Of a stretch of DNA of 64,000 nucleotides, positions 1 to 11,962 are shown one piece after another. The first letter of the stretch is position 1, and the number at the start of each line of letters is the position of its first letter. This stretch comes from Lingula anatina (lineage: Eukaryota; Brachiopoda; Lingulata; Lingulida; Lingulidae). Location of the stretch: contig NW_019775946.1 of NCBI RefSeq assembly GCF_001039355.2, positions 241,399 to 305,398 of the forward strand, written 5' to 3'. The notes below the pieces were generated by a model. The model was not told the DNA's origin and searched no databases. It saw only the letters and a program-made list of their open reading frames with translations. The position numbers and the translations under genes were made by a program.

Positions 1-205
1 CTTTGCAATGCACCGGTGACATCCAATCTGGAATAAACATATAAGATGAACCTAAGATATAGAGCCAATCACAATTCAAAGCAAATGGTTGATATAATGT
101 AACAATTAACGTTCTCCCAATACAATTAACATTAAAAAAATACTCACCTGTCGCAGAGCAGCTCAATGATTGACAATCGGTTCTTCGCATTCGCTGTTGG
201 ATTGC
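1..205 (-). CDS. Two small 3' exons of the ankyrin gene
   Basis: Exon 205-148 (58 nt) has acceptor TTGACAG and donor CAG|GTGAGT. It continues the ankyrin frame as SNPTANAKNRLSIIELLCD. Exon 27-1 has acceptor TTATTCCAG; it continues as RLDVTGALQ and leaves the window. Phases match on both sides. Confidence 0.7.
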
Positions 206-3200
206 CTGTCAATTTAAAATACGGGTGTAAATTAGCATCCAGATAACATATGTAAACCACTGAAACATTGGAAAATAAAATTCACCACTTATCAGAAATT
301 TTGATTATAACCACGTTACTTAAAACCGACATAATACACCAGAAGCCCTATTGTACACTTTATGAGAACTTTTCTCTTATCCATACATTTAACCATTTAA
401 CCATGGTACTCGATGTCAGTTAAACCACTTACTTTGCAGTCTCTGGAATATGTTTTTGCAATTCCACAATGTCCTATCAAGGGCAGTCCAAGGCCACTGA
501 TCTTTGAGCACAATATCAAAAGGCTCGAGAACATTTGAATATGTCCCAAATGCCAGTAATGCTGCCTGCGATAACAATACGTGTGGTATCTGCGAACACG
601 TAGACATAATGTGTTTCACCGTCAAAAGATCACCAGCATAGCATGCTATTTCAAGTGCAGTTTTCCCTTGGATATTGGTCGGAAACCTAGGACAGCAGTG
701 GTCGGTTCCAAGGAGAGCATTTTGTATGACCTCTCTGTCCCCAGTAGCAATAGCAGCACCAGCCACGTCGCAGCCAAACAAACCACATGTCTCTCTGATG
801 GAAATCGCTTTTTGGAGAAATTGTGATTGATCTGGAGACAGAAACCGTGTGTTAAACCACTGGTATTCGGAAGGAAATGGTACTACCGTATCAATGATGA
901 CTGGGCAGATTTTGATCAATTTCATGAAAGCTTCTGTATGAGCAGGCCAGTATTGGTGGTACTGGTAGTATATATCTTTTGCAGCCATCTGTACGTGTCT
1001 CACTATGTGGGTCTTGTTCAACTTAAAGTATGTACCATAGATAAGTTTTTGAGGCAACTCCTCTGGTGCAAGAGGATGCGACGCGAGACACAGAATATCG
1101 GTCATCAGAGGGTTTTTCCAGTCGCCGTATAAAGCAAGATGCTCAACTGAATCCAATGGCTCATCTGCATATGTGTACATATTTTCCCTTCCTTCGTGCT
1201 GATTTGTTTTTGCTAAAACATACGATGCACATTCAGCTTTTTGCTCAGACTTGTTGTGGATGGAGAAAGAACCAGTAAAATTCGGCTCACAATGTTTGCT
1301 ACAGAACCACAGTCTGTGGGGGCCATGTTTTTCCAGAATTGCAATGGCAACGCGCCAATGGTGTGTTTCTAAGGCTGTTAGAACATCGTGACAAAGCGAA
1401 TGCAAAATGCCCCCTCCGATGTATGAGGGTGATTCAATAATCCTAAGCGCTGTTGACTCGATTTCTTCTGTCATAGAAGGAGACTTGAGGACCAGTTGCA
1501 GTGGTGATATGTCAAATTCTGAGCCAGCAGCTTCGTAAATCTCCATTATCTTTCGTACTGAGTGGCATGATGGATACCCTCTCAATTTGCTCTTGGCTGG
1601 GGATTCAATGCTCGGAATAAGAAGGCCTGCAAAGAGAGCTAACAAAGAAGATTGCGCACGACAAAGTTTTAGCTGGACATCCTCCCTATGTTCTTTACAC
1701 ATTGCGATGAAGCAATCACTCAAAACATTGACAGATTTCTCGTGACCACACTGTGCAGCCATACATAAAGCCATTGCTTCTGGAGGTGCATACCTCCCTA
1801 CAAGGAACAGCTTTATTATCTTGTCCAAACCTAGGACACATGCCACATGGAAAGCGGTTGCCACATTAGATAAACTTTCTTTGCAAAATTTCAAACCCAC
1901 CCAGTTTCGGATGGATACAAACAGAGATGCAGAAAACGAAAAGTCATTATTCGGCTCAAATGGATCACACCCATGATCTAAAAGGCAAGATACGATTTGA
2001 TATTGTGATGCCCGGTCCTCTTCTGTCCATGTCTCCAAGTTTAGAGCACGGTGTAACAAATGTGGTTCCCTCGTGGTATTTTGGCTGGTGGAGAGAATAC
2101 ATTGGACCATCTCTACACTGAGTACATCAATAGCTAGTAAAAGTGGTGTCCTGCCAAAGTTATCTCTGAAAACAATACCCTCTAATTCATGTTCAAGACA
2201 CTTATATGCTGTCGCTGATTTGTTCAAAACAGCTTCATGCAGGGGACTTACACTTAAAGGTATCTTTTCGCCATGGAATGCGTATGCTGTCTTCTGAAGT
2301 TGAGATTGGCTTTTTACCACTAATGAGGTTTTTTGGTCAAGGTAAGCTCTCAGTAAAACGTCCAAATCAAACCAAACATCAACAAATTCGTTACCACATT
2401 CACACAGGCCTGTTCTCTCTTCGTCCCAAAGATCCTTGAAAAGGTTACAGTTAGTACATAAACCACCCTTCATTATTGGCGTTTTTGTTAATGTGAAAGG
2501 CACTGAATGGCATTTAGATTCGTAGTAGTCTGGACTATATTTACAGAGCTTGTCATAGCATCCGTGTGCTTGGCACAACATGTACGTGGAATTTGACCAG
2601 TGATTAAAAAGCCTTTTGCCGTAAAAGTCTTGTGATATGAGTTTCAGATTTTCGCTGATTTTGAACGGAGCGTATGCCTCTGTTTTTTCTTCAGGAAATG
2701 GGTCTTGGATGTGAACGGAACTTTCTTCCCCGACATTTTTCAGCAATATGTAGTCATCACTCTCGAGCAAGTGGAGAAAGTTAAGAAAACTTCTTCTTGA
2801 TTTGTCCATCTTCCTTGGATTAATTTTGCCTATGGCATGGTGAATGAGGGTTTTAACTGCCTCCTTAGCTTTAGAATAGAGCGCAAGAAGAAAAGGAGTC
2901 CGTCCAGTGACATCAGTCAACTGTACATTAATCGAGTCTTGCAGAACAAGTTTGTGAACCACATCTGCCTTATCATTTGCACAAGCGTAGTGTAAAGGAG
3001 TAGACCCCCTCCAGTCTCGAAGATTTAGGCTCGTCTCTGGTGCTGCTAAAAGAACCTCGACAACGTTCATGTGCCCTTGTTGTGCAGCCTCGTGCAAAGC
3101 AGATCGCCCCATCAAGTCCTGAAAGTTAATGTCTGCACCATTGTTTAGTAGTGATTGTGTTAGAGCTTCATCTCCTTCCCACGCAGCATGGCTAAGGAAG

Positions 3201-6200
3201 TGTGTGCAAACGTATGGATGGTGGCAGTTATGGAGCACACTTTTGCTTCCCTGCCAGTTACTTTCTATGGCTGTGATGAGAACCTCTACCGTTTCGTATT
3301 CTAACGATAAACCCTCTTTCTCAAGAAGCACAGATACAGCAGCGTACCTCTGTCTGTAAAGTGCACATAATATTGCAAAGTTAATCTGTCCATTCTCCAC
3401 TTCAGCGTTAATCAGGAGGGGTATCATTTCGCTGTGCCCTCTTTGGCAAGCATAGTGAAGTGGCAAGTAACCACTGTGGTCAAAGACAGAGAGGGAAAAC
3501 TTTTCGACAAGACACCGCACTACTTCCGAATCGGCGAAGAGTGCAGCTTCATGCAGCAGCGTGAGCCCGAGTTGGTTTTGCTGATCACAGTCCTCACAGT
3601 GTGGAAGTGTCTTGGTAACGATAGCTAAGTCATTGTTGCGTACTCCTGCTTCTAAGCATGCGTAGGTTAGAGCTGGGTCGAGGTCCGCAAAGTCTGTTTC
3701 GTCTGACTCCGTGAAATCGAGCAAAACTCTTTCCGGAATCACTTTCAATAAAGAAAGACAAGTCACACCGTGATGGTCTTCAAGCAAGACGTCAGACCCC
3801 TTTTGAATCAAATATATGGCTACTTCAAATTGCCGTCGATACAGGGCATAGTGAAGACTGAGACGGTCGTTGTTATCCTGTACGTGAATCAGCTCGGGCC
3901 CGTGGGACAGGAGGGTGTCGCAAATTTCCAGTAAGCCTCGCTGTGCTGCGTAGTGCAATGGCGTTGCACCCCGGTGGTCGGTTATTGATGCAATTTCTTG
4001 GCCTCTTCTGTTTAACTCCCCGATTATGTTGCTAAGGTCATTAATTCGGTCGGCGGTGGCAGAGGCGAAAAGTTCAACTTTTTTTACGTCTGAAATTCAA
4101 AGAAAAAAGTGCTAAATTAATTTGCATATGCATATATTAATGTTAATGTGTAACACATAAAATACCTGAATTCAAATGACATGAATGGAACAATTTATAA
4201 AAACCATTAAGTGGACATTCGTATCACCATGTAGTGACATCTAAGTTTAAATGAATAGGGAATTATGCATTTATAACTCTTAAAAAAATAATACATGTAA
4301 GTACCGTATAACTCATCAAGGTGTGACGTAGCATCCAAAGGGATGAATGAAAACCCTGTGGCTTCCACCTGGTGTAACTGCAGACAACTGGGGAGAATGT
4401 GGAGGATTCCTGCACATAAAACCACCGCTCTTTTGCCATGAATGTCCAGGGGAACCTAATATTAAACAGAAAATAACACCATTAAATCATGGCAGTGATG
4501 GACAGTGGCCGTGGTTCGAACCGGCAGTCCATCTATCTGAAACAAGTGGACAAATAGTATTTAGATTTAAGTAAAAACAAGATATCTGTTAGTTATAGAA
4601 ACGCCATTATAATTTATGTTTTAAATGAAGCATTGTCGTCAATCACATAAAATAATCATAATGATTAACGAAAAAAAAAACGAAGGACGGTCTATGTTTG
4701 TTTTTCAGTGTTTTTCAGTGTTTCTACATTATTTGATAGGCAACTATATACACCGTTGCTCAAAATGATTGTCACACCCTCTTGAATTTGGGTTTTTAAT
4801 AATGCTTTTGGTTCTAAAGCTCTGTTTATGCTTACAGTTTGGATTCTCTCTTCCCCACAGCAAACAATGACTATTTGACATTACCTAGGTCAAATTTAAG
4901 CACTTGTCAACGGATGACAGATCCGAAGTTATGGGTGTGAGAGGGATAGCGATTGCAAATAGTGGTTGCTAGCTTGGCTATTAAAGAATAACTTTGGTCA
5001 AACAAAGACTTTCGCCCAAATGATAGTTTTTACTTTATTAAAGGGATAATAACTCTCCGTATGAGATTTGTATTTCACAATAAAAACATTGTGAATAACT
5101 CACAGAAATATAATAGATTCTGTTTTACCACAAAAACAGCAGTTATAGCTATTATTCTGATATCTGAGTTGGTCTTAAGACCACGTGACCTCCATTGATG
5201 GCTGTACTCTGTTATAATCTCTTAAGAGGTTTTAACAAAAAATCAAACTTTTTAGAAAAAAACCAGGGACTAACTTTGAATGTAAAAATGGATTCATTAA
5301 CCATTGGTAAGTATGGGAAAATTGTTGTGTACTCCAGGAAAATTCCTTTTTTGGCCAAAACGAAGAGTTATTATCCCTTTAAGCCAGTCCTATGTGAAAT
5401 AAATGTGGGAGGATTTTTTAATTGGTTGTAACCTTCCAAGGAGAATTATAAGCGTTTTTGCTTTAATATTGTCTTTATGCAAAAGAGTTTATTTTCAAGC
5501 GCCATGTTGAAAACCCCTTTTAATCCAGGGAAGTGTGCAGTACACCTGTGTTTTTTATTTCTTTTGCATATCAAGTGATTAATCATTTTTTATCTGTAAC
5601 GATACAACTGAAAAAAAGAAAATGTGTGCCAACCGTCAGGACGTTTTTATAAATATTAAAACTATAACTTAAGGGGCTTTGCGTCATGGCTAATACTAGG
5701 TAACGTATGTTAAGCCTCTCTTCTGGTCCTCAAATCAAGTTCGGTCCCTTGGTTCTAAACTGTTTACCAGAGGCTCTGTTCTGGCCCTACACCTGTAAAT
5801 GTCTATCATGGCGTGTTCAAACGTGCTCCCCAACCGTGTCTTTGGCCGACTCTCTTTTGGGTCCCAAACTTTTTCTGCGGTATAGTCTTCATTTGGAAAC
5901 CTGCCAGTATGACGTTCGGGGGAGGGGAGGGGAAGGGATTAATTACTTGCAGTTAAGCAACTCAACTAACGGTCATTTGGTTGATTCGCGAGATCAACGT
6001 ACTAGCTGACTATTATTTCACAGCATAAATTGAAATATATAAATTGCAGAGTAACCTTGTGTCGCAAGGATACTACTTGTAATTATTTATTCCCTTCATG
6101 CCCCCCCCCCCTCCGGACACTTGTAATTGATACTCCGTATCTTGATTAATGTGGAAGAATCGAAAGAGCGCCCAGACTTGCTTTTGGCAGGTCAGGTCAC

Positions 6201-9200
6201 GAAGAATGGATACGGCATCTCAGGCCACAAAATATGGCTTCACAGGGCAGAGAACAAACTCGAGAAATGTCCCTCTCCGACAAAATTCCGAGCATATATG
6301 GTCACCCTGCTTCCTACATGTCTTTACAACAATTCAGTATCATTATACTGGATTCTATAATTGTTCTATTCAACCATCTAATAAAATTTGATATTTGAAG
6401 AAAATTTTATTGCAGGATTTTACAATATCACTACTTTACACCATTGCTATTATATGGCGCAGAGTACAGGTTCCAAACAGGTATAGCTACAAACGGTAAA
6501 ATTGTTTGATATTAATAAAAAATATAAACAATGATGTTGATCATAATAACTAAACCACTCTGCCGGCTACCTGTCTACGGGTTATTGCCAAGATGTGTTT
6601 AGTTTATAACACCCTCCTCTAGTTCGGGACATTTACAGAATGTCTTAACCTCTCTCTCTCTCTCTCGTCATAAATCAAAGTCTCTGACATTTAACATTAG
6701 TATTTAAATTCAGGATATTTACAGAACATGATATCAAATCGAGAAAGGGTATTTTATAGTGTTTGTAAATGTTACAAAGGAAATTACCAAAATATATAGC
6801 NAAATTAAATGTATGTGGCTCACATTTTCACTTTTTGTTCCAGGGGTCAGTTTGTAAGATCAAAATTCAGGCCAGGGCGCTGTTCTGAATCTTTCCCTTG
6901 AAGTGGTAAATTGAAACGGGGATGTTAGCCTTTAATTTTGCCCAAGGGAGTACGGCGTTGTGTAACAGTAAATTGCATTGGTATGCATACTTATACTACG
7001 TAGTTATACTGGATCTGTCCTCTACCATTAGTCGATCAGATCGCCACAATGGCTTTGGTCAGTTCACTGGGTTTTCATGATATTCCCTTCACTGTACGCT
7101 CCTAAAGCAATACAATTGGGATGCTAAGTTGTCATCCTGTAGCAAAACATCACTTGAACATTATCCGAATGATATGGGATATATAGCTTGTGAAGGCCTA
7201 GGTATAAATACCAATAAGGTATGCACCACATCTCTAAACCAGCCCCGTCAATCAAACACACATTGGTGAGTTGCGTCTTAGTTTTAACTTTAAATGCAGT
7301 CAAACAGGCAAATAGGCTTTAATTACGGATATATTGGGCGTTTATTAATAAACTTTGTTTATTTTAGATCCGCTGATTCGAAAATAATATAATCCATTTC
7401 TACTACATGCACAAAACGCCTACATATTGGCAGTTTTATAGTGACCATAATTAAACCCTAAAACCTGAAAATTGAAAAAAAAATTGAAAACAAAATGCGT
7501 AAAAGAATAAAGTAGCTAGACTATCCTTCATAGGAAGCTCCTTACATGAATTGCAGTATTAATAGATTTATAAAACGTATGCAGTAAAAATCCATTATAC
7601 TGTGCCTATATAAGCTCTAAACTGAATCACTATAGTTCTTGATAGTCCAGTGGACATTTAGGAAATTCACGGGAATAAACGCGTACATATGAAAATAAGA
7701 ACTTATACTAACTTGAAACGGAATAAAGAATGCACGATCATGACAGTGAGTGAGATGCCCCCCCCCCCCCCCACACACATGCACACAATCACCCACGAAT
7801 GTAACTGTCTTGAAAACAAGAAGCAGAGAACGCTATAAATATTGTAGTATTTCAATGTTTTTGTGTTTTGATTTGTGTTATAGCTGATGTATGTACGAAG
7901 GAGCGAATGGTGAGTGAGTGTGATATCGATTATCAACTAACGTACGCATGTTATTTAATTCTAATAACCGGAGAATATTTATATTCTATATATAGTAATG
8001 CAGCTATTAAGGTATTATCTTATCATTATCATCTGTAAATGTAATGGACAGCGAGTTGACTATTTTCACATTGAATTGCCAGGGCTTAAGAGATAGAGCC
8101 AAAAGGAAAGATGTGTTTAGATACTTGAGAAACTTAAATCATAATATATACTGCATTCAAGAAAGTCATTTCACGAAAGAAATGGAGAACGAAGTGAGAA
8201 ATATGTGGGGCTTTGATTGTTTCTTCAGCTCTTATAAGTCAAATAGTAGGGGAGTAGGTATATTGATAAATAATAATTTTGAATTTAAACCAATTAAAGA
8301 GAAACGAGACGAAAATGGAAACTACATTCTACTAGAGGCACTAATAGAAAACAGGAAAGTTCTCATCTGTTCGGTATATGGCCCTAATACGGATAAACCT
8401 GAATTTTTTGACTCCCTTTTTACCAATATAGAAACTTTTGAGTGTGAAAACATTATAATATTTGGAGATTTTAATCTGGTGCTAGATCCGGCCAAGGACT
8501 ATCAAAACTACAGACATGTAAATAACCCTAATGCCAGAAACAAAATTTTGGAAATGAAGGAGAGTTATAACCTCATTGATTCGTATAAACAGTTACATCC
8601 GAATATTAATAAGTATACGTGGCGACGACGAACACCCTTTCAGCAAGCTCGACTAGACTACTTTTTAACCTCAGAAAACTTGTTACGTAGCACTAAATCG
8701 TGTTATATTAAGCCCGGCTATAGGACTGATCACTCGGCTGTTGTGCTGTCACTTACCTTCCACGCGTACGTTAAGGGTAGGGGCTTCTGGAAATTCAACA
8801 ATTCCTTACTGCACGATATCATATATATCGAAGCAATTAGAAGTAAAATTATAGAGGTTAAAAAACAGTACGCTGTCCCGGTATATAATTTCAAAAACTT
8901 CCAAAATATACCGGACAGAGAAATTCATTTTACGGTAAATGATCAGCTATTTTTTGAAACCCTTTTGATGGAAATTAGGGGTAAGACAATTTCTTATGCA
9001 TCTTACCAAAAAAAGAAAAAGTCAGAAATAGAAAAGAAGTTAGTTAAGGAAATTGAANAAAAAAAAAAAAAAAAAAAAAAAAACTTTACAATAGCAGGTA
9101 TTACCCGCCAGCCAAGCCAAATATGTACATATATCCTTTCTTTGTATGCACTATCAAGGACTGCAATTGGATGAAAATATTGTGAGCGAGATTTCTGTGG

Positions 9201-11860
9201 AATGATTCAAAATTTCGTCTCCACTCAAACTAAATTCTACAATGCATGAGCTCCAACCAACCAGTCATATGAAAAAAAATAATGGCAGTGCCATTTTTTC
9301 TGGGCTACATACTCAGTCTCGTCGTCTTGCTGCACTGGCCATTTGAATATTTTCCAGAGTTATAATTTCTTTGTCTACATATCATGCAAAGCTACTTATC
9401 TTTCCCAATTCACACCTCAAAATGACACAACCCCTCAAATGAATGTAACTGATGTCGATATTTCGTTCACAAATGTACAGGGAGATAAATGACTGGCTAG
9501 GCATTTAGAAGTACATTATTCAATTAGAAATGGTATACTATGTACATCGACTCCAAGTGCAGGGTCGAACAATGATTTGTAGTTAGGACAAAATTGCCTT
9601 TTTCTCAAAGAAAATTTTATTTGGAGGTAAAATCACAAATTTGATATCTTATAGTGGGCTATAATTTAGGCCATCGTATTGTGGTAGTTCCAAAATTCCT
9701 TATATGCCCCCCCTTCTCTGCTTCCTACGTTTATGACGATGAGGTAAAAAGAAATTATGTATTTGTGTAGGGGGTCTAAGCCTTCTTAGCCCTCCCCCCC
9801 CCCCCCCTCCCCATCTCTTCTCTTACCAGTAAACATCTATTAAGATTTAGGCTGCGTTCACATGAAAAATCTATTTTCTAAAGATCTAAAAATCTATTTG
9901 CGGTATCTTGTGATCACGGTCTGTGTCCTGAATACCCCGCGGCGTAATTACTGGCAGCGCCGAGAATTAATTACAGCTTTGGAAGTAACTGGCTAATTAC
10001 GCCGTGGGGTATTCAGGGCACAGACCGTGATCACAAGATACCGCAAATAGATTTTTAGAAAATAGATTTTTCATGTGAACGCATCCTTAGTGTAATTATG
10101 TATCAGTGTGTACGTGTGTCTGTGGTCGCCATTAAACAATCAATTAAATAACCATATTCATCTTAAAACTGGGTTTGAGTCTCATTGCTTTGATGAGCTT
10201 GTTAAAATTTGGCTACACAAATATCTTTAAGCCGGCTAAGCTGACAGTAATCTAGTGAGACACCCCACGGGGATAGATCGATCTAAAATCTGTGGGATTG
10301 CAGTCTTAGATCGATCCATCTGGATCAACCTAACTCCCTGGGGGTTCACGCTAAGTTGCTATCAGTTCACGAGGCTTTTAAAAATGTCTGTCACGCCTAC
10401 CTAATCAGCTACGGGTAAAGATAATTACCCCCTAACAGTTTTACTAGGCGTGACAGACGTTTAATCCGGTTAGTTTGATAGCATTTTAGTGAGACTCCCC
10501 AATGAGATAGATCGATCCAAATATCTGTGGGAATGGTCCCTAAGCGTGTCATGTGCCTTACAGGCCTGTCCAACTTCAGGTGGTTAATGAAGCATAACTG
10601 CATGCAATGTCCAGACAATTTCTTTTGCACTTTCGTAGGCACATGTTTCGGTAACTGTTTCTGCGTTTTAATTGAGGTTTGGTATGAAAACCATGTTCAC
10701 TTAAATTACGATTTTACTTTTGGTCATTATATGTAAAAACAAAACAAGTATTCAAGCACGGTCAGGTCATGACCCCTATCCTCCAATTCAATAACAGATA
10801 ACATAAATTGATTTCTGACATAACCGAGCTATTTCGAACAATGAATAATATACCAAAATAAATACCATTAAATATTTGAGCAGTACCTTAAACCAATAAC
10901 ATTTCAGAATGAGAGTCATTTAGAAAATAATAACATAGGTAGAAATTTATGTTGTTGTTCATTTAATTTTATCAATATAATAGAAGATTCCTTGAAGGTG
11001 TTCATAGTGTGTCCCTTTTGTTTTGTTCTGTAAAAGGCTATTGATATATGTATGTACACACACTGGACAACAGAAGTGTCACCCCTATTGAACCAATACT
11101 TTGGGGGAGATAAATGACTCTGGAATGATATGCTCCTGGTATCATTTTATTAACATCAAATTTCACAAAAGAAACGGTTCTGACTGAACAATTCAACTGT
11201 ATCGATATTCTGACATTGCTTATATTCCGCCATTTCAGGTTAATAACTTTGATTATTCAGGCGGTGACACTTCTATTGACCATTGTGTGTATGTCTATTT
11301 TTTGATTACTGTGATTCAGGGGGTGGCACATCTATTGTCCAGTGTGTGTATGTCTATTTTCACATTACATTTTAAGTTTAGTACATACTTTCAGTGTCCA
11401 ATGATGATGAAATACTAAGCTGTTTACTTACTTTTTTGTATTCGACTGATTGTCCGTCATTTCCCCGGAACAGGAAACTGCTTTTATCTCCTTTCTGGGG
11501 CAGATCTTTCAGAAGTTTAGGAAGAATGTCAATGACTTTTAAATCTTTCTCTTTCTCTTTTGGAATATGTTTTCCATGTGCCAAGAAGGCGTAGTCCGGT
11601 GTGCCGAGCACTGTTTTTGGTTTCTTTCCGAGGCGTCTTCTGGCCTCGTCGACAGTGGTCTCAGTTCTGACAGGGATTTTAAAACAGTGCTGATTCCACT
11701 GATCATTGTTTGAGATTACTTTCACTGTCACTTGGATGTCCGGCCTCCTCTCTGTGGGGACTACTGGACGGACTTGGTAGATGTAAATATCTGCCTTAGT
11801 TTCTTCTAACTTGTCGAGCACGCCATCTGTGTGCCCTCCATCTGAACTCGTAGGACCCAT
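1..11860 (-). CDS. Ubiquitin-like/ankyrin-repeat protein gene (partial, 3' end outside window)
   Basis: Multi-exon gene on the minus strand. I joined the coding exons by splice phase: 11860-11432, 4455-4305, 4089-433, 205-148 and 27-1. Every junction has GT/AG ends and compatible phase (0, 1, 1, 2). The product begins with a ubiquitin-like segment, then a short linker, then about 1,200 residues of ankyrin repeats. I see no signal peptide or membrane segment, so it is probably an intracellular scaffold. The 6,976-nt intron between the first two coding exons holds mobile elements. The gene continues beyond base 1. The exact family and partners are not recognised. Linking the Ubl exon to the ankyrin exons is an inference from phase and uninterrupted reading; a cDNA would settle it. 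Confidence 0.75.
433..4089 (-). CDS. Large ankyrin-repeat exon
   Basis: A single 3,657-nt exon, open throughout. It is bounded by acceptor TTTCAG (AG at 4091-4090) and donor GTAAGT (432-427). Reading from 4089 gives DVKKVELF, then the first canonical repeat (GATPLHYAAQRG). Further repeats include LHYACQRGHSEMIPLL, SALHEAAQQGHMNVVEVLL, STPLHYACANDKADVVHKL and, near the end, KTALEIACYAGDLLTVK. A non-ankyrin stretch coded by about 2,400-2,800 contains paired cysteines (CQAHGCYDKLC, CTNC and CECG) that could bind a metal. If the intron is not spliced, the frame would stop at 416-418, just past the donor. Confidence 0.9.
4305..4455 (-). CDS. Linker exon of the ubiquitin-like/ankyrin gene
   Basis: A 151-nt exon between acceptor TATTAG (AG at 4457-4456) and donor GGTACTTAC (GT at 4304-4303). 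It reads from VPLDIHGKRAVVLC to HLDELY and ends with one base, which completes a GAC codon with the start of the ankyrin exon. Its phase 0 start fits the phase 0 donor at 11432. It shows no recognised domain. Confidence 0.7.
4456..8043. other. First half of the 7-kb intron of the ankyrin gene
   Basis: No coding exon found. It holds a TTAA-flanked MITE (5042-5378), a CT-repeat (about 6651-6666), poly-C tracts near 6103 and 7759, and a single N at 6801. A B-box-like GGTTCGAACC lies near 4513-4522, but no tRNA could be folded around it. Confidence 0.6.
5042..5378. mobile_element. MITE with TTAA target duplication
   Basis: The 337-bp element has terminal inverted repeats AGGGATAATAACTCT (left) and AGAGTTATTATCCCT (right), each flanked by TTAA. 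A TTAA duplication is the piggyBac-type target. The end motif resembles the AAAGGGAGATAACTC-type repeats I associate with mollusc genomes. No transposase is coded. Confidence 0.7.
8044..9083 (+). mobile_element. Non-LTR retrotransposon ORF2 5' part: APE-type endonuclease (L1/Tx1-like), truncated
   Basis: An open frame of 338 codons starts at ATG 8044. It encodes an apurinic-endonuclease-like domain that nicks target DNA for target-primed reverse transcription. Family motifs appear in order: FTLNCQGLRD, CIQESHF, GVGILIN, SVYGPN, IIFGDFNLVLD, ARLDYFLTS and TDHSAVVLSL. These carry the expected catalytic Glu, Asp/Asn and His. The reverse-transcriptase part is absent: the frame enters a lysine-rich A-rich stretch, an N at 9058 and 25 As (9059-9083), then unrelated DNA. 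Either this is a 3'-truncated copy that acquired a poly-A tail at an internal A-rich site, or sequence is missing at the N. It lies in the intron of the ankyrin gene, in the opposite orientation. Confidence 0.9.
9850..10086. mobile_element. PIF/Harbinger-like MITE with long inverted arms
   Basis: A 237-bp foldback with arms of about 105 bp. The left end is GGCTGCGTTCACATGAAAAA, and the right end is its complement ending ATGTGAACGCATCC. Both sides are flanked by TTA (9847-9849 and 10087-10089), a PIF/Harbinger-type 3-bp duplication. No coding capacity. It lies in the ankyrin-gene intron. Confidence 0.75.
10217..10530. repeat. Diverged foldback/direct repeat cluster
   Basis: A motif of the form TAGTGAGACACCCC followed by ATAGATCGATC occurs near 10253-10284 and again near 10489-10518. 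A similar inverted segment lies near 10310-10360. The same core (AGATCGATCC) occurs in the foldback element at 14.5-14.7 kb. This is probably the remains of a DNA-transposon-derived family; boundaries are uncertain. Confidence 0.4.
11057..11348. mobile_element. Tc1/mariner-like MITE with TA target
   Basis: The left end CACACACTGGACAACAGAAG and the right end CATCTATTGTCCAGTGTGTG form imperfect terminal inverted repeats flanked by TA. The right end is partly repeated internally: a second similar terminus ends near 11288 and is followed by the same TATGTCTATTTT flank. This suggests a composite or nested copy. No coding capacity. Confidence 0.6.
11432..11860 (-). CDS. Ubiquitin-like N-terminal exon
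   Basis: The exon ends at a strong GTAAGT donor (11431-11426), and 11432-11437 is AAAAAA. The proposed start at 11860 has a strong ACCATGG context. The frame stays open upstream to a TAG at 11962-11960 and reads plausibly (GDVFTKQGNATLTIILNG), so translation or an upstream exon could begin earlier. The product contains DIQVTVKVISNNDQWNQH, TVDEARRRLG and KDLKVIDILPKLLKDL, which I read as a beta-grasp (ubiquitin-like) fold. The domain call is by eye and moderately uncertain. Length from ATG is 143 codons. Confidence 0.65.
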
Positions 11861-11962
11861 GGTCCCGTTCAAAATTATAGTCAGGGTGGCGTTTCCCTGT
11901 TTAGTGAACACATCTCCTAATGTTGGTGATAGTAATCCATAGAAGCCATCACATCTGTACTA

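Noticed and set aside
4485-4560. tRNA or tRNA-derived SINE suggested by GGTTCGAACC
   Set aside because: No matching A box, acceptor stem or anticodon arm could be formed around it.
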